Of a DNA stretch of 6,085 nucleotides, positions 1 through 5,877 are shown piece after piece. The DNA is taken from positions 1-6,085 of the forward strand of contig DAORRV010000131.1 of assembly GCA_035443185.1 (NCBI GenBank). The letters run 5' to 3'. The first letter of the stretch is position 1. The number at the start of each line of letters is the position of its first letter. Position numbers and translations under genes: made by a program. Under the pieces are notes generated by a model that did not search any database, was not told the origin of the DNA, and worked only from the letters and a program-made list of their open reading frames with translations. Source of the stretch: UBA2330 sp035443185. GTDB taxonomy: Bacteria; Bacteroidota; Ignavibacteria; Tepidaquicellales; Tepidaquicellaceae.

Positions 1-243
1 AAAGAATTTTGATCAAATAAATTATATTACTGAACCATGATCATTATTTATCAAAAAGTATTGTCACATTCAAAATGAACAAAACACTTTTTTGAACCAG
101 TTGCAACCGCTACCCGGATTATAATTCTGAAAAATAGTTTATCTGAATTATCTTTAAGTCATGTACAATTTACAGATCAATAACTGCCGTGAAACTAAAC
201 TATAGAATTAGTTAACGGAATATTAGAACAAACATGTAAAAAA
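1..243. other. Non-coding spacer downstream of the GNAT gene
   Basis: No credible coding region is visible on either strand. Every ATG-initiated frame I followed stops within about 15 codons. The stretch is AT-rich except for a more GC-rich patch around 95-120, which includes the 8-base palindrome GTTGCAAC at 100-107. The only other structure is an imperfect inverted repeat at 187-218, listed separately. The window edge gives no sign of a truncated neighbouring gene. Confidence 0.6.
187..218 (-). terminator. Weak hairpin after the GNAT stop codon, possible terminator
   Basis: CCGT (187-190) pairs with ACGG (215-218), and AACTAA (193-198) pairs with TTAGTT (208-213). The two stems are separated by a small GA/A internal loop and closed by a 9-base loop. 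The element begins 26 bases past the GNAT stop codon on the minus strand, a sensible place for the end of the aldehyde dehydrogenase-GNAT transcript. No T run follows it on the minus strand, so intrinsic termination is doubtful. The match could be chance in such AT-rich DNA. Confidence 0.2.
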
Positions 244-792
244 CTATTTCAGCGTGTTAATGGAATAAAGATTATAAACGCTTTTGCTGCCATCAGAGTC
301 ATAAAACTCTCTTGTAACAACTTTCTGAAGTTTATTATTCTTTTTCATCCCAAGCTTTTTAAGATTATTCTCAGCTATTTTATTTTTCTTATGGACATAT
401 CCGACAATGTATTTGAATTTTTTGGAACTGCTTAAGTGATCCAAAAGCAGTTTCGATGATTCATATCCAAGGTCCAGTCCGCGGAATCTTTTGTCAATGG
501 CTGTAGAAATTTCACAGGCATCATCATAATGTTTCCGCCATTTATAACAGATATATCCGACATAATCATTTTTATGCTTAATGACATACCATATCTCTAC
601 AGGATTAGAATACTTTGACTTAAGCCATTTTCTGATCTGAGGTTTTGTCCTGTAATTAAGGTATTCCGGGTTCAGGAATTCAACTAGTTCTTCATCATTG
701 AAGATATTATGCATAAGTTCAACCAGCTTCTCATCAGAGCCGATGAATCTTATCAAAGAACATTTTTTCCCTTTTATTATATTTTTAAACAA
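244..792 (-). CDS. GNAT-family N-acetyltransferase (RimJ/RimL-like)
   Basis: The 182-residue protein fits a single GNAT domain, which transfers an acetyl group from acetyl-CoA to an amine; the substrate cannot be told from sequence. Residues about 64-84 read like the central beta-strands (VEIWYVIKHKNDYVGYICYK). Residues 94-120 match the strand, acetyl-CoA loop and helix (EISTAIDKRFRGLDLGYESS). Residues 138-150 carry the usual late motif, an asparagine pair followed by LKKLGM. The CoA loop is RGLDLG (104-109) where RGxGxG/A is typical, so the middle glycine is Asp107; pyrophosphate binding may be altered. The start is TTG at 790-792. The frame is open back to a stop at 820-822 but offers no ATG or GTG, and the first internal ATG (Met27) would remove the first strand. 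No SD is visible. It lies 31 bases downstream of the aldehyde dehydrogenase on the same strand, so co-transcription is plausible. The family call is fairly secure and the start moderately so. Confidence 0.8.
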   Translation of the reverse strand: MFKNIIKGKKCSLIRFIGSDEKLVELMHNIFNDEELVEFLNPEYLNYRTKPQIRKWLKSKYSNPVEIWYVIKHKNDYVGYICYKWRKHYDDACEISTAIDKRFRGLDLGYESSKLLLDHLSSSKKFKYIVGYVHKKNKIAENNLKKLGMKKNNKLQKVVTREFYDSDGSKSVYNLYSINTLK

Positions 793-823
793 TATTAAAA
801 AGTAAAAATTAAAAAATAATTAT

Positions 824-2317
824 TTATATATCTTTCGGTACGACTGTTCTGTACCATGGTTTTTTTGTCCTGTCCTTTATTTCGTCTATATGAATATGTT
901 TTGCTTCCATATATTCTTTTAATCCATCCATGCCAAACTCTCTCCCAATACCGCTTTGTTTGTATCCGCCGAATGGTGCTTTATCACTTAACAAATGATA
1001 TTCATTTATCCAGACTGTTCCGGCTCTGAGTCTGTCGGCAATTTTCAAAGCTCTTTCATCATTTGAAGACCACACTGCACCTGCAAGACCAAATATAGAA
1101 TCGTTTGCGGTTGCGACAGCTTCATCATCATCTTTAAATTTCATAACTACGAGCACGGGTCCGAATATCTCTTCCTGTGCGATCTTCATTTTATTATTTA
1201 CATTTACAAAAACAGTAGGTTCTATAAAAAGTCCGCTGTCTCCGGATTGTTTTCCGCCGGTAAGTAACTCAGCTCCTTCTTCGATCCCTGTTTTTATATA
1301 TTTCATTACTGTATCAAACTGACTTTGATTTACAACCGGTCCAACAGTTACAGACTTATCCATCGGATCACCGATCTTCATTCTTTCAATTTTTTCTTTC
1401 ATTCCGGAAATGAATTTATCATATATCTTTTCATGTAAAAGTAATCTTGTACCGCCTTCGCAGCATTGTCCCTGATGATAAAATGCAGCATAGATCGCTC
1501 CGTCAATACTCATTTCCAGATCCGCATCATCGAGAACTATATTAGCAGATTTACCGCCACATTCGAGTGTAATTTTTTTCAGATTAATAGAAGCGTTCTG
1601 CATAATGATCTTTCCTACTTCTGTAGATCCGGTAAATCCAACTTTATCAACGTCAGGATTTTTTACCAGCTCAGTGCCGATCTCACTTCCGCTTCCCGTT
1701 ATAATATTTATTACTCCTTTAGGAATGTCAGTTTCGCTTACGAGTCTTGCAAGTTCGCAGGCAGTGACTGAAGTTTCCATCGCAGGTTTCAGGATTACTG
1801 TATTGCCTGCAGCAAGTGATGGACCGAGTTTCCAGATAGCCATTTTTAAAGGGAAATTCCATGGAGTTATCAGAGCACATACACCAATGGGTTCATATCT
1901 GATAATATTTTTGCTAACTCCTTCTTTTGACAATCCGGATATTTCCTCATTCAGATCTATTGCAGCAGCTTTGGAAAAATAGTTCAGACTTTTTGCAGAA
2001 AGGAAAACATCTTCACCGGCTTTTCTGATTGTTGATCCTGAATCTTTTACTTCAAGCTCAGTCAGCTTTTCAGCATTTTCATTAATTTTATCAACTAACT
2101 GTTTTAATAATCTTGATCTTTCTTCGCCCGGAAGTCCGCTCCAGATACCGCTGTCAAATGCATCCCTTGCCGCTTTGACTGCTTTTTTTGTATCGGAAAT
2201 TCCTGCCTTTGAAATTTCGGCAATTACTTCGCCATTGGATGGATCTGTAGCTTTAAATGATTGCTTATCATCAGAATCACAAAACTCTCCATTAATAAAT
2301 AACCGGTAATTCAACAT
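824..2317 (-). CDS. NAD(P)+-dependent aldehyde dehydrogenase
   Basis: This 497-residue protein has the full length and all signature residues of the classical ALDH superfamily, cytoplasmic enzymes that oxidise an aldehyde to its acid with NAD(P)+. Visible motifs are TPWNFP with the oxyanion-hole Asn154; LKPA with cofactor-binding Lys177; GFTGSTEVG (227-235) of the cofactor domain; LECGGKS with general-base Glu252; GQCC with nucleophile Cys286, next to Cys285; EEIFGP with ribose-binding Glu383; and PFGGYKQSGIGRE (448-460) near the C-terminus. Overall it resembles the betaine/aminobutyraldehyde/DhaS-type group, but the substrate is unknown. The ATG start at 2315-2317 gives the expected short N-terminal lead (RLFINGEF). 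A weak GAGAG at 2329-2333 lies 11 bases upstream. The GNAT gene follows after 31 bases. Upstream lie the repeat array and scaffold gap, so its promoter region is incompletely known. Nothing suggests truncation or frameshift. Confidence 0.97.
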   Translation of the reverse strand: MLNYRLFINGEFCDSDDKQSFKATDPSNGEVIAEISKAGISDTKKAVKAARDAFDSGIWSGLPGEERSRLLKQLVDKINENAEKLTELEVKDSGSTIRKAGEDVFLSAKSLNYFSKAAAIDLNEEISGLSKEGVSKNIIRYEPIGVCALITPWNFPLKMAIWKLGPSLAAGNTVILKPAMETSVTACELARLVSETDIPKGVINIITGSGSEIGTELVKNPDVDKVGFTGSTEVGKIIMQNASINLKKITLECGGKSANIVLDDADLEMSIDGAIYAAFYHQGQCCEGGTRLLLHEKIYDKFISGMKEKIERMKIGDPMDKSVTVGPVVNQSQFDTVMKYIKTGIEEGAELLTGGKQSGDSGLFIEPTVFVNVNNKMKIAQEEIFGPVLVVMKFKDDDEAVATANDSIFGLAGAVWSSNDERALKIADRLRAGTVWINEYHLLSDKAPFGGYKQSGIGREFGMDGLKEYMEAKHIHIDEIKDRTKKPWYRTVVPKDI

Positions 2318-2384
2318 ATATTATAAACTCTCTTTGATTTAATATTTAAAAAATATAAAACTTTTCTCTCCTGAAACTAAATTT

Positions 2385-2439
2385 ACCACAAAAATCTAAA
2401 TAAAAAATTTGGTAATTCAAAACTATTAACTATTAACTA
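2385..2439. repeat. 55-base direct repeat, left copy (contig end)
   Basis: These 55 bases are identical to 2540-2594. The copy runs to the last base before the N block. It holds a unique AT-rich part (ACCACAAAAATC...) and then about 2.7 heptamer units (2421-2439). Because it is exactly the end of the left contig and its twin is exactly the start of the right contig, it is most likely the same locus sequenced once and written twice. A TTACCA/TGGTAA inverted repeat (2383-2388 and 2410-2415) spans most of it, with a long loop. That pair might be an operator upstream of the aldehyde dehydrogenase, but the support is weak. Confidence 0.95.
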
Positions 2440-2539
2440 NNNNNNNNNNNNNNNNNNNNNNNNNNNNNNNNNNNNNNNNNNNNNNNNNNNNNNNNNNNNN
2501 NNNNNNNNNNNNNNNNNNNNNNNNNNNNNNNNNNNNNNN
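2440..2539. other. Assembly gap of exactly 100 N
   Basis: The block is exactly 100 N, a conventional placeholder length rather than a measured distance. Identical 55-base sequences abut both sides, so the true gap is probably negative (an overlap) or is filled by additional copies of the adjacent heptamer array. If the overlap is collapsed, the spacer between the HNH stop and the aldehyde dehydrogenase start is about 209 bases. Confidence 0.97.
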
Positions 2540-2594
2540 ACCACAAAAATCTAAATAAAAAATTTGGTAATTCAAAACTATTAACTATTAACTA
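2540..2594. repeat. 55-base direct repeat, right copy (contig start)
   Basis: This is an exact copy of 2385-2439, beginning at the first base after the N block. Its last 19 bases are the first units of the heptamer array, which then continues rightward. It is best read as the overlapping start of the second contig rather than a biological duplication. A real direct repeat flanking an unassembled insertion cannot be excluded from the sequence alone. Confidence 0.95.
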
Positions 2595-2681
2595 CTAACT
2601 ACTAACTACTAACTACTAACTACTAACTATTACATATTAACTACTAACTATACTAACTATTAACTATTAACTATTAACTAA
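2576..2681. repeat. Heptanucleotide tandem array, consensus AACTAYT
   Basis: About 15 head-to-tail 7-base units are present. From 2576 there are two AACTATT, five AACTACT and one AACTATT. Then come a variant ACATATT (2632-2638), one AACTACT, a broken unit around 2646-2654, three AACTATT (2655-2675) and a partial unit. Unit types are clustered (ACT block, then ATT block), which suggests expansion by slippage or unequal exchange. Seven is not a multiple of three and the unit contains TAA on one strand and TAG or TTA on the other, so the array closes reading frames on both strands. It abuts the HNH stop codon. Copy number is unreliable because the assembly broke here. Confidence 0.95.
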
Positions 2682-3230
2682 CTACATATACAAATAAGGC
2701 TTCCACCCCTCATCAATTCTCCCTGCAAAGTTTTTTATAAACGTAATATGAGATGGTCTCTTTGGAATATTCAGCAATGTGAATTTTGCCTCATCCGGAG
2801 TCCGGTTCCCTTTTTTATTATTACATTTAATGCATGCAGTTGTAAGATTTTCCCAGGAGTCTTCGCCGCCTCTGGATTTTGGCAGTACATGATCCACAGT
2901 AAGATTGGAAGTTACACCGCAGTACTGACATTTATGATTATCTCTTCTCAAAATATTTTTACGTGAAAGTATGATCTTTTTAAATGGTACTCTCACAAAA
3001 AAAACAAGTCTTACTATACTTGGATATTCAAAGCTTCTGTTTACTGTATATATTTTTTTTGCTTCAAGACAATAAATAGATTCTGCTTTGCCTAAATATA
3101 TCAGAATGATCGCTCTGCGAACATTGCAAATAGTAAGAGGTTCATAATTCTGATTAAGAACCAGTACTTTGCCGTTTAGATTACTGTATCGGCGGTTTGC
3201 TGTATTTTTAGTATCCTGTTCGTGGAAGAC
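2682..3230 (-). CDS. HNH endonuclease-family protein, start codon unresolved
   Basis: The C-terminal 104 residues (2682-2996) form a complete zinc-finger HNH domain. CQYC and CIKC supply four zinc-binding cysteines. VDHVLPKSRGG carries the catalytic-type His, ENL the Asn, and CNNKKGNRTP the final Asn/Lys part. The frame continues without a stop upstream of the GTG at 2994-2996 to 3293. My translation of that extension includes KVLVLNQNYEPLTICNVRRA and later RSFEYPSIVRL, which match the conserved N-terminal half of this widespread bacterial HNH family of about 165-175 residues. The gene is therefore longer than the 104-residue frame starting at GTG. No ATG, GTG or TTG occurs in this frame between 2997 and 3290. 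An AAGGAGG sits at 3233-3239, so I placed the boundary just after it (about 182 residues) as a best guess. Homology alone would begin near 3170 (about 162 residues). The role of the family is not established; a nuclease is inferred from the motif. The stop (TAG, 2682-2684) touches the heptamer array. Confidence 0.8.
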   Translation of the reverse strand, partial: VFHEQDTKNTANRRYSNLNGKVLVLNQNYEPLTICNVRRAIILIYLGKAESIYCLEAKKIYTVNRSFEYPSIVRLVFFVRVPFKKIILSRKNILRRDNHKCQYCGVTSNLTVDHVLPKSRGGEDSWENLTTACIKCNNKKGNRTPDEAKFTLLNIPKRPSHITFIKNFAGRIDEGWKPYLYM

Positions 3231-3232
3231 AA

Positions 3233-3239
3233 CCTCCTT
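3233..3239 (-). promoter_or_regulatory. Strong Shine-Dalgarno sequence before the HNH gene
   Basis: The minus strand reads AAAAGGAGGTTGTCTTCC here, with AAGGAGG a near-perfect anti-SD match. It is the only strong SD in the window, where the other genes have A/T-rich leaders. The expected start is 5-9 bases downstream, at about 3222-3228, but the in-frame codons there are GTC, TTC and CAC. The TTG touching the SD (3230-3232) lies in another frame that ends after 18 codons. Confidence 0.6.
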
Positions 3240-3267
3240 TTGTTTAGGGCTTAGCTTAGATAGACAA

Positions 3268-3294
3268 ATTATGAATATTAATATGTATAGTCAA
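3268..3294 (-). promoter_or_regulatory. Candidate promoter for the HNH gene
   Basis: On the minus strand TTGACT (3289-3294, five of six bases of TTGACA) is followed after 15 bases by CATAAT (3268-3273, five of six of TATAAT). The spacing is shorter than the usual 17. Transcription would begin near 3261, about 20 bases before the SD. The Bacteroidota-type TAnnTTTG element is only approximated (TAATTTG). In AT-rich DNA such matches are common, so this is tentative. Confidence 0.35.
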
Positions 3295-3555
3295 TTTTAT
3301 TATTGAGTTGCAAGCAAATATAGTAAAAATAAATTTGTAAAAGAAAGAATAAGAATTTATTGAAATATTTATTTAATCTGTTTGAAAATTTAAATTAACA
3401 ATTGCATTAAAACTCATGTTTGAAAAGATGTAAGATAATTAAAAAAATTCTAAATTTAGAATTTAGTGTTAAAGTTTAAATTAATGACATAACACATTTT
3501 AAAAGTTCCGATTAAATATGATCAGTCAAAAGAAATTACCTGATACATACCATTC
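3294..3555. other. Non-coding spacer between the aminotransferase and HNH genes
   Basis: This very AT-rich stretch shows no coding frame on either strand and no RNA gene I can recognise. Its one notable structure is the 20-base palindrome at 3445-3464, listed separately. It most likely contains the 3' untranslated end of the aminotransferase transcript on the right and the upstream region of the HNH gene on the left. Confidence 0.6.
3441..3464 (-). terminator. Palindrome plus T run, candidate intrinsic terminator
   Basis: AAATTCTAAATTTAGAATTT (3445-3464) is a perfect 20-base palindrome. Read on the minus strand it is followed directly by TTTT (3444-3441), giving an uninterrupted run of seven T with the end of the stem. 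A transcript could fold an 8-base-pair stem with a 4-base loop ahead of the U run. It lies about 90 bases beyond the aminotransferase stop, where the transglycosylase-aminotransferase transcript should end. Only two G-C pairs support the stem, so it would be weak. A dimeric regulator's operator is an alternative. Confidence 0.4.
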
Positions 3556-4740
3556 TTAACTAAATTCTTTAAGTGCATCCGTAAGATCTGTAACATCTTT
3601 TTTGTTATTAAATAAATGCGCCGACAGTCTCAGGAAACCTTCTCTTAATGCTATAAAAATATTTTTTGATTCAAGATATTTCTGTACTTCATCATTCCTT
3701 TTATTATCTTTATAGCTGAATATAAGAATATTAGACCTGTGGACAGGATCCGGATCTGAATCAATAATAAAATCTGAATCATTCATTTCATTTATAAAAA
3801 TGTCCTGAAGTTTTTGAATGTGTTCGAATATATTTTTCACACCAAGTTTCAAAAACAAATCAATTGATGAGATCAGCCCGATCATACCCAGTGTATTTGG
3901 AGTGGAATTTTCAAAAGCGTTACCGTCTTTTTTAAAATTCAGTTTGTAGTCGAGAAAATTTTTAAAGTCAAATTCAATACTCGAAGTTGCAGCGTACGTC
4001 GGATCCACATTATCCCTTATCCTGTCTGAGATAAAGGCAAAGCCAATACCGGCCGGAGCCATCATCCATTTCTGCGAACCTGCAGCCATGAAATCTATTC
4101 CGGATTCTTTTACATCCACAGGACATACACCCATTCCCTGAATCGCATCTACTACAAAATAACAATTGTTCTCTCTGCATATTTTTCCAACTGCATTAAG
4201 ATCATTTTTGAATCCGAGAAACTCAACCGAACTTATAGTAAGGACTCTGACATTATTTTCGCGTATGGTTTTTTCAATATCACCGATCTTTATTTTACCG
4301 TTTACGGAAGGTATCAAAATATTTTCAATCCCACGGAGCTTTTGCTGATTCATCCAGGGATATGCAACTGCAGGAAATTCCGAGTCTGCGTAAGCTGCTT
4401 TTTCACCGCGTTCCAGTTTAATTCCGTTGGCAAAGATATTTAATCCATGGGTAGTGCTTCCTATAATAATAATTTCGTTTTTATCAGCGTTTATCAGATC
4501 AGCGGCTCTGGATTTCAAAGTCTCTGACAGCTTCATATTAATCAGACTAAGATTTTTATTTGTGAAAGTAAATTCATCTATGAATTCCATCAGCCTTCTT
4601 CTGGTCTCCAGTGAATACTGTGAATAATGTGCTGAGTCAAGATAGACACAGGATTCTGTTACAGGAAAAAGATTTCTTGCTTCTTCGATGCTGTTTATTT
4701 CATCTAATAAGGATATTGATTCAGATGTTAAGCTGTTCAT
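3556..4740 (-). CDS. Aminotransferase class V-fold PLP-dependent enzyme
   Basis: At 394 residues this is a complete fold-type I, class V PLP enzyme, the family of cysteine desulfurases, selenocysteine lyases and isopenicillin-N epimerase-like proteins. YLDSAHYS (33-40) opens the N-terminal region. GSTTHGLN (94-101) is the phosphate-side loop. VVDAIQGMG (196-204) gives Asp198, expected to bind the PLP ring nitrogen. GSQKWMMAPAGIGF (221-234) holds the Schiff-base Lys224, and ENSTPN (277-282) forms part of the active site from the partner subunit. Arg371 in LRLSAHLFNN is the probable carboxylate binder. The residue before the lysine is Gln rather than the His common in IscS/SufS. I see no clear equivalent of their catalytic cysteine loop, so desulfurase activity is doubtful; epimerase, lyase or another activity is equally possible. 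The ATG at 4738-4740 follows the transglycosylase stop by six bases. The leader is A-rich with no SD, which suggests translational coupling. Confidence 0.9.
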   Translation of the reverse strand: MNSLTSESISLLDEINSIEEARNLFPVTESCVYLDSAHYSQYSLETRRRLMEFIDEFTFTNKNLSLINMKLSETLKSRAADLINADKNEIIIIGSTTHGLNIFANGIKLERGEKAAYADSEFPAVAYPWMNQQKLRGIENILIPSVNGKIKIGDIEKTIRENNVRVLTISSVEFLGFKNDLNAVGKICRENNCYFVVDAIQGMGVCPVDVKESGIDFMAAGSQKWMMAPAGIGFAFISDRIRDNVDPTYAATSSIEFDFKNFLDYKLNFKKDGNAFENSTPNTLGMIGLISSIDLFLKLGVKNIFEHIQKLQDIFINEMNDSDFIIDSDPDPVHRSNILIFSYKDNKRNDEVQKYLESKNIFIALREGFLRLSAHLFNNKKDVTDLTDALKEFS

Positions 4741-4746
4741 TAAAAT

Positions 4747-5877
4747 TTATTTTTTATTTTTTTTAGATTTTTTAGTACCGGTCTTTTTAGTTTCCTTTGG
4801 TTCTTCTAAGTTACTCTCATACATTTTTTTGTAAGATTCATAATAGAACATTATGCTGTTTACATAATTGTAAGGTTCTTTCCAGTTGTCGAGAGTTCCA
4901 TAAGGAGGTCTTTGACTTTCTGGCCAGACAAGCGCATGAATAGAATCTTCTTTTGCTGCTAAAAACGGATATGCTTCCTTTACATTTTCCCACTGCTTAT
5001 GATCCTTATTAAAGTAAGCAGTAATTGTCATCGCATCTATCACTCTTCCGAGACCTGCATTGTAAGCTGCCAGTGCGAATTTATATTTCTCATCTCCATA
5101 ATCACGAAACTGAGATACCAGAGAGGCATAATAGTAAATTCCGGCTATCAGATTATTTACCGGAGTCTGCGTTTCTTCAAGCTTAAGTGTATTCTGCAGA
5201 CCTTCACCTGTCCTGGGCATCAGTTGCATCAGACCGAATGCTCCGGCATGAGACCTTGCGTTAGCATTGAAATAAGATTCCTGTCTTATGATAGCAAGTA
5301 CTATGCGCCAGTCCAGATTATAAAAATTACTTTCTCTTGTAATTACTTCACCGAGTTCTTTTACTAAATTTTCTACATTACCGAGTTTAAATTCTTTACT
5401 GACCAGATTCACTTTCTCAGAGATCCGTTCCAGATCTTTTACGTTCAGATTTTTTGCCTGCTGTTTGAAATTAGCATTTGATGCAAACAGATCAAACAGT
5501 GTGTTCCAGTCTTTAAACATATCCTCAATATACATGTTACTGCTGAAAGATTTTCTTGAAATAAAATTATTAAGACCTTCAATTTTTTCGTGTTTATCCG
5601 GTGATGGAGAAATAGCATCATTGTTATTTATATTATTCACACCGGACCTGATACTATATGAGTCAGAATAAATTTGTGATTCATTATATGAATAAAATAA
5701 AAGAACTATAATGAGCATAAATGGAAGCAGAATCAGAATGAATTTTTTAAAGTTTTCTGAAAGATGATATGTATGAGTATTACTGATAATTGGTATTATG
5801 AATTTGAATTCAGAATAATATTTTATTAAAAAAATCTTATTAAAATATAAGGGATTAAATATTGTAAATTTAACCAT
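4747..5877 (-). CDS. Membrane-anchored lytic transglycosylase (SLT/GH23 domain)
   Basis: This 376-residue protein should cleave the MurNAc-GlcNAc bond of peptidoglycan with 1,6-anhydro product formation. The SLT domain spans about 180-350. RQESYFN supplies catalytic Glu200; SHAGAFGLMQLMP (209-221) and ALAAYNAGLGRV (268-279) are the next hallmark motifs; YNYVNSIMFYY (336-346) is the usual closing helix. One transmembrane segment (about 46-64) anchors it, with the catalytic domain expected outside the cytoplasm. Residues 65-120 look like a polar Asn/Ser-rich linker, and 361-376 form a basic tail with nine lysines. The layout is closest to MltF/SltY-type enzymes with the substrate-binding module missing. 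The ATG at 5875-5877 is the only ATG, GTG or TTG before Met54, which lies inside the membrane segment. It leaves an unusual 45-residue Phe/Ile/Tyr-rich stretch before the anchor. No SD is visible. It is the first gene of a probable two-gene operon with the aminotransferase. Confidence 0.92.
   Translation of the reverse strand: MVKFTIFNPLYFNKIFLIKYYSEFKFIIPIISNTHTYHLSENFKKFILILLPFMLIIVLLFYSYNESQIYSDSYSIRSGVNNINNNDAISPSPDKHEKIEGLNNFISRKSFSSNMYIEDMFKDWNTLFDLFASNANFKQQAKNLNVKDLERISEKVNLVSKEFKLGNVENLVKELGEVITRESNFYNLDWRIVLAIIRQESYFNANARSHAGAFGLMQLMPRTGEGLQNTLKLEETQTPVNNLIAGIYYYASLVSQFRDYGDEKYKFALAAYNAGLGRVIDAMTITAYFNKDHKQWENVKEAYPFLAAKEDSIHALVWPESQRPPYGTLDNWKEPYNYVNSIMFYYESYKKMYESNLEEPKETKKTGTKKSKKNKK

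Noticed and set aside
1466..1982. Plus-strand open frames of about 100-125 codons opposite the aldehyde dehydrogenase
   Set aside because: They lie entirely within a full-length, motif-complete gene on the other strand and show no protein family features.
2576..2681. Possible CRISPR array
   Set aside because: The units are 7 bases long and directly adjacent, with no spacers and no cas genes nearby. This is a simple tandem repeat.
2682..2996. Homing endonuclease or mobile intron origin for the HNH gene
   Set aside because: The extended frame matches a stand-alone chromosomal HNH family, and no intron, intein or interrupted host gene surrounds it.
3176..3232. TTG-initiated small frame directly behind the strong SD
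   Set aside because: The TTG touches the SD with no spacer and the 18-codon peptide ends in a stop. It is kept only as one possible part of a frameshift explanation for the HNH gene.
4999..5671. Plus-strand open frames opposite the transglycosylase
   Set aside because: They are antisense to a clear SLT-domain gene and have no recognisable motifs.
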